A DNA stretch of 33,881 nucleotides from assembly GCF_006124995.1 (NCBI RefSeq), contig NZ_QEWN01000023.1:1-33881 (forward strand). The letters are read 5' to 3'. Under the pieces are notes generated by a model. It saw nothing but the letters and a program-made list of their open reading frames with translations. It did not search any database and had not been told where the DNA came from. This DNA is from Vibrio sp. Hep-1b-8. Lineage in GTDB: Bacteria > Pseudomonadota > Gammaproteobacteria > Enterobacterales > Vibrionaceae. Position 1 is the stretch's first letter. The number at the start of each line of letters is the position of its first letter. A program made the translations under genes and the position numbers. Shown in pieces: positions 1 to 7,162 of this stretch.

Positions 1-4
1 TCAT
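1..4 (-). CDS. Start codon of a leftward gene cut by the window edge (possibly pdhR)
   Basis: On the minus strand an ATG occupies 4-2 and is preceded by AAGGG with a 7-nt spacer, an ideal ribosome binding site. Only the start codon and one further base lie in the window, so the product cannot be read. Upstream of it are a promoter-like pair (74-103) and a perfect palindrome of GntR/FadR-subfamily type (60-76). In Vibrio and enterics the autoregulated pyruvate-sensing repressor gene pdhR lies near ampD and carries such an operator, so pdhR heading aceE-aceF-lpd is the natural guess. That identity is inference only. Confidence 0.35.
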
Positions 5-59
5 AGAACAACCCTTACATCAACACTTTGATAACAATGGCTGATTAAAACAGCAATTA

Positions 60-76
60 AATTGGTCAGACCAATT
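60..76. promoter_or_regulatory. PdhR/FadR-type operator palindrome
   Basis: AATTGGTCAGACCAATT is a perfect 8+1+8 inverted repeat. The TGGTC-A-GACCA core is the form recognised by FadR-subfamily GntR repressors, and the ATTGGT/ACCAAT arms fit PdhR better than FadR, whose arms are usually ACTGGT. It overlaps the -10 hexamer and predicted start of the minus-strand promoter, a position suited to repression. The regulator assignment is by motif resemblance only. Confidence 0.55.
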
Positions 77-103
77 ACAATTTATAAACAGATGGGCATG
101 TAA
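74..103 (-). promoter_or_regulatory. Candidate promoter of the leftward edge gene
   Basis: Read on the minus strand, TTACAT (103-98) and TGTAAT (79-74) are separated by 18 bp, a plausible sigma-70 -35/-10 pair. Transcription would begin around 66-68, inside the palindrome, leaving a leader of about 60 nt before the ATG at 4. Confidence 0.4.
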
Positions 104-172
104 CGTGCTAGGGGTCACGGTTTATCTTTTTAGTTTTAAAAGAATATGAATGGGATGTGTCGCGAAAAGACA

Positions 173-340
173 GCGAGAAGCGAGAAGCGAGAAGCGAGAA
201 GCGAGAAGCGAGAAGCGAGAAGCGAGAAGCGAGAAGCGAGAAGCGAGAAGCGAGAAGCGAGAAGCGAGAAGCGAGAAGCGAGAAGCGAGAAGCGAGAAGC
301 GAGAAGCGAGAAGCGAGAAGCGAGAAGCGAGAAGCGAGAA
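173..340. repeat. Tandem array of 24 perfect 7-bp units (GCGAGAA)
   Basis: The unit GCGAGAA repeats exactly 24 times over 168 bp with no mismatch. A degenerate partial copy (GCGAAAAGACA) lies just upstream at 162-172. The reverse-strand unit is TTCTCGC, sharing the TTCTCG core that flanks the mini-hairpins at 452-576. There are no spacers, so this is not CRISPR. Perfect identity suggests recent slippage expansion, so copy number should vary between strains. The array runs almost directly into a terminator, as at 4724-4844. Confidence 0.97.
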
Positions 341-348
341 AATCTTGG

Positions 349-379
349 AAGGTTGACGTGAAAGCGTCAACCTTTTTTT
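349..379 (+). terminator. Intrinsic terminator after the 24-copy array
   Basis: AAGGTTGACG (349-358) pairs perfectly with CGTCAACCTT (365-374). The 6-nt loop TGAAAG can be read as a GAAA tetraloop closed by a U-G pair. Seven T follow on the plus strand, so it terminates rightward transcription. No rightward gene precedes it in the window: both the edge gene and recJ run leftward. It shares GCGTCAACC and a TTG(G)AAG lead-in with the fldB terminator. Confidence 0.85.
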
Positions 380-451
380 CTGGATTTTAGACGTAAGTCC
401 CTAACAATAAACTCTGTATCAGATACCTACTCAGCATCTATAACGTGCACC

Positions 452-576
452 TCTCGAAGGGCGCAGCCCGTTCTAAATTCTCGTAGGACGAAGTCCGTTC
501 TCGAAGCGCAGCGTTCTAATTTCTCGATTCTCGGAGCGAAGCGTTCTCACATCTCTAAGGGCGTAGCCCGCTCTCG
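452..576. repeat. Cluster of five mini-hairpin repeats beside the recJ stop
   Basis: Five related units lie at about 452-474, 478-501, 498-517, 528-547 and 552-574. The pattern is TTCTCG, three bases, a short stem, a 3-nt loop, the stem complement, G, TTCT. The stem-loop cores are GGGC-GCA-GCCC, GGAC-GAA-GTCC, GC-GCA-GC, GC-GAA-GC and GGGC-GTA-GCCC. Stem bases change in a paired way while the GNA loop is kept, which argues for conserved structure. The cluster would be in the 3' untranslated region of recJ mRNA. A close copy stands at 4898-4920. Confidence 0.8.
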
Positions 577-578
577 CC

Positions 579-2315
579 CTACTTCGCCTCGATATGATCT
601 ATCATCAACTGCAGCGACTGATTACCACGAAACTCATTGATATCGAGCTTATAAGCTAATCGAACCGTTTTAACTGATGCATCAGGCCAACGACGTAAGT
701 CGACATTAAAGGCAATACCATCGATCAGAATATTGGTCGGATGGCCTTTGTGCAAAGGCTCGAGCATTAGTTTGAGGTGTTTCTCCCCCACCAGCTTTTG
801 ATGCAAAACTTTAAACTCTCCATCAAAAACAGGCTCGGGAAACGCCTGCCCCCAAGGACCACCTGAGCGCAGCATTTCAGCAATATGCATTGAGAACTCC
901 TCTGGCGCCAATTCGCCATCGGATAAAATCACACCTTTGAGCGCTGCATCATCTAAGTCCTGTTTTACCGCCTCATCGAATAACTGAGAGAAACGTGCAA
1001 AGTTTTTTTCCTCGATGGTTAAACCTGCCGCCATTGCATGGCCGCCAAACTTAATGATCATTCCAGGATTCTGGGTATCAATGCGATCCAATACATCTCT
1101 CATGTGCAAACCGGGAATTGAGCGACAAGATCCCTTAATCGTCCCCTCCCCTCCATCAGCAAACGCGATGACCGGACGGTGAAACTTCTCTTTGATACGT
1201 GAAGCCAGAATACCGATCACGCCCTGATGCCAGTCTCTTTGAAACAACACCAAACCATGTGGCATATCAGTTTCACCGAATTGCAGACGCTCACAGAAAG
1301 CCATCGCTTCCTGTTTCATGCCTTCTTCGATCTCTTTTCGTGTCTGATTCAGACCATCCAGTTCACTCGCCATACGACGAGCAGCATGAATATTGTTACT
1401 CAACAGCAACTCAACGCCAAACGACATGTCATCCAAACGTCCAGCCGCATTGATGCGCGGTCCTAGAGCAAAACCGAAGTCAGACGCAACCAGCCGACGA
1501 GCATCACGCTTGGCTACCTCGATTAAGGCTTGAATACCTGGTCGCGCTTTACCGGCGCGAATTCGCTGCAAACCCTGATGAACTAAGATTCTGTTGTTTT
1601 CATCCAGTGGCACCACATCGGCAACCGTGCCTAATGCCACTAAATCAATCAGTTCCATCAGCTTTGGTTCAGCCATTCCTTGTTGGGTAAACCAACCATT
1701 TTTGCGCATATGTACACACAGCGCCATCATCAAGTAGAAGGCAACACCAACGCCCGCCAAAGCTTTAGAGGGAAAAGCGCATTCCTGCAAATTGGGATTG
1801 ACCATTGCGTCAACATCTGGCAGTTCGTGACCAGGCAAGTGGTGATCAGTCACCAGCACCTGCAACCCCTGCTGCTTGGCGTAACGAACACCTTCAATTG
1901 AAGATACACCGTTATCCACCGTCATAATGACTTCAGCGCCAATTTCAATCGCCTGGTCAACGACCTCTGGGCTGAGGCCGTAGCCATCTTCAAACCGGTT
2001 TGGTACCAAGTAATCAACATTGCTTGAGCCAAGCATACGCAACGCCAGTACAGATAACGCTGAGCTTGTCGCGCCATCGGCATCGAAGTCTCCCACGACA
2101 ATGATGCGTTTATTGGTTTGCAGTGCACTAAACAGAAGATCTACTGCTTTATCGATTCCATGTAGCTTTTGGTATGAGTGCAGAGCACGAACTGTCGTTT
2201 CTAACTGCTCAATGGTACGAATTCCGCGAGAGATATAGATACGTTTAAGTAACGGTGCAATGGAGTCGGGAAGTAAGCTTAAATCAGCTTCAGGTCTGCG
2301 TTGAATTTCTATCAT
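579..2315 (-). CDS. recJ: Single-stranded-DNA-specific 5'-3' exonuclease RecJ
   Basis: RecJ degrades single-stranded DNA 5' to 3' in RecF-pathway recombination, mismatch repair and base excision repair. The 578 residues match the usual gammaproteobacterial length. DHH-superfamily motifs are visible: DFDADG (76-81), DNG (134-136), DHH (157-159), TVADV near 230, NAAGR (289-293) and the DHHA1 motif GGHAMAAG (424-431). The aspartates and histidines of these motifs bind catalytic Mn/Mg. It is the last gene of xerD-dsbC-recJ. The 39-nt gap to dsbC holds a hairpin, and no obvious Shine-Dalgarno sits at normal distance; TGAGG in the hairpin's 3' arm is about 14 nt from the ATG. The stop lies 3 nt from the mini-hairpin cluster. 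Confidence 0.97.
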   Translation of the reverse strand: MIEIQRRPEADLSLLPDSIAPLLKRIYISRGIRTIEQLETTVRALHSYQKLHGIDKAVDLLFSALQTNKRIIVVGDFDADGATSSALSVLALRMLGSSNVDYLVPNRFEDGYGLSPEVVDQAIEIGAEVIMTVDNGVSSIEGVRYAKQQGLQVLVTDHHLPGHELPDVDAMVNPNLQECAFPSKALAGVGVAFYLMMALCVHMRKNGWFTQQGMAEPKLMELIDLVALGTVADVVPLDENNRILVHQGLQRIRAGKARPGIQALIEVAKRDARRLVASDFGFALGPRINAAGRLDDMSFGVELLLSNNIHAARRMASELDGLNQTRKEIEEGMKQEAMAFCERLQFGETDMPHGLVLFQRDWHQGVIGILASRIKEKFHRPVIAFADGGEGTIKGSCRSIPGLHMRDVLDRIDTQNPGMIIKFGGHAMAAGLTIEEKNFARFSQLFDEAVKQDLDDAALKGVILSDGELAPEEFSMHIAEMLRSGGPWGQAFPEPVFDGEFKVLHQKLVGEKHLKLMLEPLHKGHPTNILIDGIAFNVDLRRWPDASVKTVRLAYKLDINEFRGNQSLQLMIDHIEAK

Positions 2316-2325
2316 AGGAAGTATC

Positions 2326-2350
2326 AGAGCCTCAATGAAGAGGCTCTTTT
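2326..2350 (+). terminator. Stem-loop between dsbC and recJ, T-run on the plus strand
   Basis: AGAGCCTC (2326-2333) pairs with GAGGCTCT (2340-2347) around a 6-nt loop, followed by T-rich sequence only on the plus strand. Both neighbours are transcribed leftward, so it faces the wrong way to end dsbC. It could terminate antisense transcription from recJ or act as an mRNA-stabilising or processing stem in the recJ leader. The recJ ATG is 11 nt beyond it. Confidence 0.55.
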
Positions 2351-2354
2351 CAAA

Positions 2355-3101
2355 TTACTGAGTTTGTTGAAGACGTTGGAGTAACTGTGCAGGAGGAAGA
2401 TACCCACCGACCATTTCACCATTTGGAAGGAAAATCGCTGGTGTACCGCTAATACCTAACTCACGTCCCAGTGCAAAGTGCTGCTTGATGATTTGCTGGT
2501 ATTTCGCATAGTCCTCGCCTTGCTCAGGAAACTCACGATTCACTTTTCCGTTATGCATCGCTGACTGAGGATCTTTTGCGCCCCAGATTGCCGCCATTTG
2601 ATCAGCAACAGAACCCGTCGCACCTTGGCGAGGGTATGCCATGTAGCGAACAGTAATACCAAGTTCGTTGTAACCCTTCATCTGGTTGTGCAGGCGAACA
2701 CAGTAACCACAAGTAATATCAGTAAATACGGTTACAACATACTTCTCGTTATCCGCCTTGAACTCAATCATACTGTCTTTGAATGCTTCAATCTTCGCCG
2801 CATTTAGGGGCGCCTGACGCTTAGCAAGAACATCTTCATATTGACCTTCTGCATCCAGCTTATACAAGGTACCCGCTAAAAAGTAATCACCCGATGGCGT
2901 TGCAAATAAAACACCACCACTGGTTTGAACTTCAACCAAACCTTCAACTTCAGCAGGAACCACATCTTTGACTTCAAGACCAAGCTTGGCAAAACGCTGC
3001 TCAAGCAGTTCCTTGTCAAACTTAACTTCAGCGGCAGAAACGGTCTGAGTAGCCAAAATAAATGGTAATGTCAGTAACGTCATTCGGCGTAATACGCTCA
3101 T
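2355..3101 (-). CDS. dsbC: Periplasmic protein disulfide isomerase DsbC
   Basis: DsbC is a periplasmic homodimer that rearranges wrong disulfides and is kept reduced by DsbD. Residues 1-23 form a signal peptide with predicted cleavage after VSA. The N-terminal dimerisation domain follows, then a thioredoxin fold with active site CGYC (131-134) and cis-proline loop GTPA (219-222). The protein has only these two cysteines. The second, structural disulfide of E. coli DsbC (C141-C163 of the mature protein) is missing; the first of those positions is Gly in AIWGAKD. A good AAGGTG ribosome site precedes the ATG. It sits between xerD and recJ, the conserved order in gammaproteobacteria. Confidence 0.96.
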   Translation of the reverse strand: MSVLRRMTLLTLPFILATQTVSAAEVKFDKELLEQRFAKLGLEVKDVVPAEVEGLVEVQTSGGVLFATPSGDYFLAGTLYKLDAEGQYEDVLAKRQAPLNAAKIEAFKDSMIEFKADNEKYVVTVFTDITCGYCVRLHNQMKGYNELGITVRYMAYPRQGATGSVADQMAAIWGAKDPQSAMHNGKVNREFPEQGEDYAKYQQIIKQHFALGRELGISGTPAIFLPNGEMVGGYLPPAQLLQRLQQTQ

Positions 3102-3141
3102 TCAATTCACCTTAAATCAATCATGTTATAGCCAAGAGACA

Positions 3142-4050
3142 CTATGCTCTTGGGTGGTGTTCACTATGCAGCTGCTTCAATCGCTCCGTCGCTACATGAG
3201 TATAAATTTGTGTTGTCGACAAGTCACTATGCCCCAATAGCATCTGCACGACACGCAGATCAGCACCATAGTTGAGCAAATGTGTCGCAAAAGCATGTCG
3301 TAAAACATGAGGAGAAAGCTGCTCAGTATCAATCCCGGCTAACACAGCATAGTGTTTGATTCGATGCCAAAATGTCTGGCGCGTCATTTGACGAGCTCGC
3401 TTACTCGGAAAAACGACATCCGAAGTTGTTTCTCCAAGTAATTCAGACCTACCTTGCTGCAAAAAAGTTTCAATCCACTCGATAGCATTTTCACCCAGCG
3501 GAACTAAACGTTCCTTGCCACCTTTACCTGTGATTCTTACCACCCCTTGTCGCAGACTGATGTTTTCCATTGTCAGACTGACGAGTTCAGTGACACGCAA
3601 TCCAGTAGCGTACAATAACTCAAGCATCGCTTTGTCACGTAACTCCATTGCATCATTGGGATCTGGCGCACTGAGAAGTGCTTCAACTTGTTCTTCACTT
3701 AAGTCTTTGGGTAGTCGTTTTGGCAGTTTGGGACTGATGAGTAGTGCACTGGGATCATCACCGCGAATTTTTTCTCTATGTAGATACTGAAAAAGACGAC
3801 GAATCGCTGATAGCATTCTTGCTCGCGAGGTTTGTTTATAGCCTGAGTCAGCAAGCCAAGACTGATAGTCTTGAAGTCCAGAGAGGCTGATAAAATCGAG
3901 ACGATAGTTGTTTGCTGCCATCCACTTCAATAGTTTTACCAGATCATTACGGTATGAATCTAAAGTGTTTTCTGACAACCCTCTCTCCATCCACATTGAA
4001 TCTAAAAACTGCTCAACTATTCCTTGATCAGGTGACATTTGTTCAGACAC
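3142..4050 (-). CDS. xerD: Site-specific tyrosine recombinase XerD
   Basis: XerD works with XerC at dif, activated by FtsK, to resolve chromosome dimers; in Vibrio it also serves dif-integrating phages and plasmid resolution. The 302 residues comprise an N-terminal SAM-like DNA-binding domain (about 10-95) and a catalytic domain with the full set R152, K176, H248, R251, H274 and nucleophile Y283. The C terminus ends in the typical QLHSEHHPRA. The start is GTG, chosen because AGAGG lies 6-7 nt upstream; the next ATG, four codons in, lacks such a site. It is divergent from fldB across 152 bp. Confidence 0.97.
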   Translation of the reverse strand: MSEQMSPDQGIVEQFLDSMWMERGLSENTLDSYRNDLVKLLKWMAANNYRLDFISLSGLQDYQSWLADSGYKQTSRARMLSAIRRLFQYLHREKIRGDDPSALLISPKLPKRLPKDLSEEQVEALLSAPDPNDAMELRDKAMLELLYATGLRVTELVSLTMENISLRQGVVRITGKGGKERLVPLGENAIEWIETFLQQGRSELLGETTSDVVFPSKRARQMTRQTFWHRIKHYAVLAGIDTEQLSPHVLRHAFATHLLNYGADLRVVQMLLGHSDLSTTQIYTHVATERLKQLHSEHHPRA

Positions 4051-4202
4051 AGCAAACCTCTTTATTTCGTTATGCGCTCAAATGTAAGTTCCTAAGAGTA
4101 ATAAAGCTATAAAAATTCATCCTACCGACGGATATTCGCTGCAAAGCTCGCCATTTTGTGTTTAGAATTCACCATCAATTCTCCAATACAGAAAAGAATA
4201 CT

Positions 4203-4724
4203 ATGAAAATCGGTCTATTTTACGGCTCAACCACTTGTTATACCGAAATGGCAGCAGAGAAGATCCGTGCCATTATTGGTGAAGACCTTATTGATATTCA
4301 CAATGTTAAACAAGCGTCTCTGTCTTTAATGGCTGACTATGATTTTCTGATTTTGGGGATTTCAACATGGGATTTTGGCGAGATCCAAGAAGACTGGAAC
4401 GAACTTTGGGATCAAATAGAGAGCCTGCCACTGACAGGAAAAACCGTTGCTCTGTTTGGTCTGGGCGATCAAGAAGGTTACGGCGAATGGTATTTAGATG
4501 CCATGGGCTTTCTGCACGATGAAGTGAAAAAAGCGGGGGCTAACGTCGTTGGATATTGGCCAAACGATGAAAACTATCAGTTTGAAGCTTCGAAAGCTCT
4601 CACTGAAGACAAAAGCCATTTTGTCGGCCTTGCACTAGATGAAGACTCACAATATGAGTTAAGTGATGAACGTATCGCTACTTGGGTTGAGCAAATTCTG
4701 GTTGAATATCAAGAGACGCTGTAG
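4203..4724 (+). CDS. fldB: Flavodoxin FldB
   Basis: A long-chain flavodoxin: a small cytoplasmic FMN electron carrier. The 173 residues equal E. coli FldB in length. The phosphate-binding loop [14 protein letters not shown] starts near residue 8; the STWDFGE and [11 protein letters not shown] segments that cradle the isoalloxazine ring are present. FldB is SoxRS-controlled in enterics; I see no clear SoxS box here. An upstream in-frame start at 4158 would add 15 residues unlike any flavodoxin, so the ATG at 4203 is chosen. The TAG stop is unusual: its G is the first base of an 11-copy heptamer array, and GACGCT-GT-AGCGTC forms a perfect inverted repeat across it. Confidence 0.95.
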   Translation: MKIGLFYGSTTCYTEMAAEKIRAIIGEDLIDIHNVKQASLSLMADYDFLILGISTWDFGEIQEDWNELWDQIESLPLTGKTVALFGLGDQEGYGEWYLDAMGFLHDEVKKAGANVVGYWPNDENYQFEASKALTEDKSHFVGLALDEDSQYELSDERIATWVEQILVEYQETL

Positions 4725-4800
4725 CGTCGAGCGTCGAGCGTCGAGCGTCGAGCGTCGAGCGTCGAGCGTCGAGCGTCGAGCGTCGAGCGTCGAGCGTCGA
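4724..4800. repeat. Tandem array of 11 perfect 7-bp units (GCGTCGA)
   Basis: GCGTCGA repeats exactly 11 times over 77 bp with no mismatch, starting on the last base of the fldB stop codon. GAAAAGCTTG and a terminator follow. The unit differs from the one at 173-340 (GCGAGAA) at three of seven positions, yet period, perfect copy identity and relation to the terminator are the same. It would be the 3' untranslated region of fldB mRNA. Confidence 0.97.
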
Positions 4801-4810
4801 GAAAAGCTTG

Positions 4811-4844
4811 AAGGGTTGGCACACTGCGTCAACCCTTTTCTTTT
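4811..4844 (+). terminator. Intrinsic terminator of fldB
   Basis: AAGGGTTG (4811-4818) pairs with CAACCCTT (4830-4837), extended inward by a G-T and a C-G pair, with the T-rich tail TTTTCTTTT. It contains GCGTCAACC, identical to the 3' arm of the terminator at 349-379, and the same CTTG-AAGG lead-in. Confidence 0.85.
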
Positions 4845-4897
4845 AAGTAAAATAAACAACAATGTCCGTAAACGGAGGTTCACGCTCAATAACCGCC

Positions 4898-4970
4898 TCT
4901 CGAAGGACGAAGTCCGTTCTCGACTCTCTAAGCGCTGCGCTCTAGCTATCTATAGAGCGCAGTCCGTTCC
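4898..4970. repeat. Mini-hairpin repeats at and within the ampD 3' end
   Basis: Unit one (4898-4920) is TCTCGAA, GGAC-GAA-GTCC, GTTCT, nearly identical to the unit at 478-501. Unit two (4925-4943) is TCTCTA followed by the palindrome AGCGC-T-GCGCT. A degenerate third unit (about 4953-4970) mixes GAGCGCA with GTCCGTTC. Units two and three overlap the last codons of ampD, whose stop is at 4942-4944. A small inverted repeat TCCGT-AA-ACGGA lies at 4865-4876. Confidence 0.7.
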
Positions 4971-5511
4971 TAAACCTAGCCCAATCAAACACTAGCCCAG
5001 GGTCTGTCTTACGCAGTGGCGCTATATACTGATGTCCTGTGATGCGCGGAAGTGTGATTAAAGGATACTCGTGCTGAATCTGCTGAGTTAGTTCAGTCAA
5101 TGCTTGATATTGCGCATCGGTGTAGGCGACAAAGTCACTGCCTTCTAGCTCAATGCCTATCGAATAATCGTTACACTTTTCACGCCCAGCAAAGCTCGAC
5201 TTTCCCGCATGCCAAGCTCTAGCTGTAAATGGAACAAACTGTACGACCTCACCATCACGACGAATTAAGCAGTGCGCCGAAACACTCATTTGATGGATGA
5301 CCTTAAAGAATGGGTGCTGCTCAGGATCCAACTTGCCAGTAAAAAACTGCTCAATATAAGGACCACCGAACTGCCCAGGCGGGAGGCTGATGTTATGTAC
5401 CACCAGCAAAGAGATGTCTTGTGGCTCGCTTCTTTGATCGAAGAATGGAGATTCAACTCGTCGCGCTTTACTGTACCAACCCTGCTCATCAATCATTTTG
5501 CTGCTCGTCAT
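4942..5511 (-). CDS. ampD: 1,6-anhydro-N-acetylmuramyl-L-alanine amidase AmpD
   Basis: AmpD is the cytoplasmic zinc amidase that cleaves L-Ala from anhydro-muropeptides in cell-wall recycling; its loss derepresses AmpR-controlled beta-lactamases in species that have them. The amidase_2 domain shows zinc ligands H39, H160 and D170, with E122 and K168 as catalytic candidates, and the HNISLPPGQFGGP and GIELEG motifs. The ATG at 5511 is chosen because GTGAGG lies 9 nt upstream; the in-frame GTG at 5526 lies within that ribosome site. The last nine residues (RNGLRSIDS) are encoded by mini-hairpin repeat sequence and follow the conserved FDWARF motif, so the native tail seems overwritten. Length 189. 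Confidence 0.95.
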   Translation of the reverse strand: MTSSKMIDEQGWYSKARRVESPFFDQRSEPQDISLLVVHNISLPPGQFGGPYIEQFFTGKLDPEQHPFFKVIHQMSVSAHCLIRRDGEVVQFVPFTARAWHAGKSSFAGREKCNDYSIGIELEGSDFVAYTDAQYQALTELTQQIQHEYPLITLPRITGHQYIAPLRKTDPGLVFDWARFRNGLRSIDS

Positions 5512-5568
5512 ATTATCAGTCCTCACGATTTTATCTGTTTGACCATGAAATGCGAGATTAATGGCTGA

Positions 5569-6516
<948 letters not shown>

Positions 6517-6539
6517 AAACATCAGCACTAACTGATCAC

Positions 6540-6567
6540 AATAGAGGCCTTCAAGCCTCTATTTTTT
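6540..6567 (+). terminator. Intrinsic terminator of nadC
   Basis: AATAGAGGC (6540-6548) pairs with GCCTCTATT (6555-6563) around CTTCAA, followed by a T-run on the plus strand. It separates nadC from the pilus operon, so pilA must have its own promoter in 6568-6715. I found no sigma-54 site with correct spacing or clear CRP-S site there. Confidence 0.85.
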
Positions 6568-6715
6568 CCCACAACGTCAAATCCTTCTGACACTTATGTG
6601 CAAAAAAGGATTATTTTGCTCTCTTCTTGTCCAGAACAACTCACTGCTACATACCTTATCCATTCTCTCCCTCGTATTCTTTTGCCACACCCCAAAAAAA
6701 CTAGAGATGAGAAAG

Positions 6716-7162
6716 ATGGCAACGAAGCAAAAGAATAAAGGCTTTACCTTAATCGAATTGATGGTCGTTGTTGCGATTGTGGCGGTACTTGCAACATTAG
6801 CGATCCCCAGTTATCAAAACTACGTAACCCGCGCTCATGCCAGTGAAATGCTCAATGCATCCATGACCATCAAGACTGCGGTTTCCATTTGTCTCATCCG
6901 AGGGGAGCCCAATTGCACCTCTGGTAATGGCGACGTTCCTTTAGCACAAGATCTTGGCGACTTTTCAGTCGCGTCAATTACCGACGCAACAAGCGGGCGA
7001 CAGAGAGTGCGAGCGTCAATCAATCCCTCAAAAACAAAAGGTAGGTTAAAAAATGGTGATATGGTGGACTTAATCCCTGAAGTGTCTTCTGGGGGAGTGA
7101 TATGGAGTGTTGTATGCACATCGATTGATGGTACTGCGGATAACTGGTGCCCTAAAAACTAA
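6716..7162 (+). CDS. pilA: Type IV pilin PilA (major pilin of the competence/attachment pilus)
   Basis: A type IVa prepilin. The 9-residue basic leader MATKQKNKG is cut by PilD before F10, giving mature FTLIELMVVVAIVAVLA, with the essential Glu5 of the mature protein at residue 14 and the hydrophobic polymerisation helix after it. Two cysteines near the C terminus (C134 and C145) form the usual D-region disulfide loop; a second pair lies in the SICLIRGEPNC segment. The ATG at 6716 gives a standard leader; the ATG at 6707 adds three residues, and a still earlier start at 6596 would give a non-pilin N terminus. In Vibrio this pilus serves DNA uptake on chitin. The stop overlaps the pilB start by one base. 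Length 148. Confidence 0.95.
   Translation: MATKQKNKGFTLIELMVVVAIVAVLATLAIPSYQNYVTRAHASEMLNASMTIKTAVSICLIRGEPNCTSGNGDVPLAQDLGDFSVASITDATSGRQRVRASINPSKTKGRLKNGDMVDLIPEVSSGGVIWSVVCTSIDGTADNWCPKN

Larger units (their letters stand above)
1..578. other. Gene-free region left of recJ
   Basis: No open frame here looks like a real protein. The frames across 122-390 are translations of a 7-bp tandem repeat, which cycles through all three frames and yields a 7-residue repeat on either strand. In order the region holds the edge gene's leader, an operator and promoter (60-103), an unassigned AT-rich stretch (104-172), the heptamer array (173-340), a plus-strand terminator (349-379), an unremarkable stretch (380-450) and a cluster of mini-hairpin repeats (452-576) next to the recJ stop. 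Confidence 0.8.

Noticed and set aside
173..340. CRISPR-like array
   Set aside because: Units are 7 bp with no spacers and no cas genes nearby.
122..390. Open frames on both strands encoding ARSEKRE- or SLLASRF-type repeats
   Set aside because: They are translations of the 7-bp tandem array in every phase, with no ribosome site or non-repeat domain.
452..576. Superintegron attC (VCR) sites
   Set aside because: Units are about 20-24 bp, lack the attC core site and inverted R/L boxes, and there is no cassette structure or integrase.
4663..4995. Open frames over the fldB end and GCGTCGA array
   Set aside because: Frame shadows of fldB plus repeat translation; no independent coding signal.
6580..6600. 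Sigma-54 promoter (GACAC...TGCA) before pilA
   Set aside because: The spacing between the GA(C) and GC elements is one base short and the -24 GG is GA.
6596..6715. Extended N terminus for PilA from the ATG at 6596
   Set aside because: It would put 40 non-pilin residues before a normal 9-residue prepilin leader.
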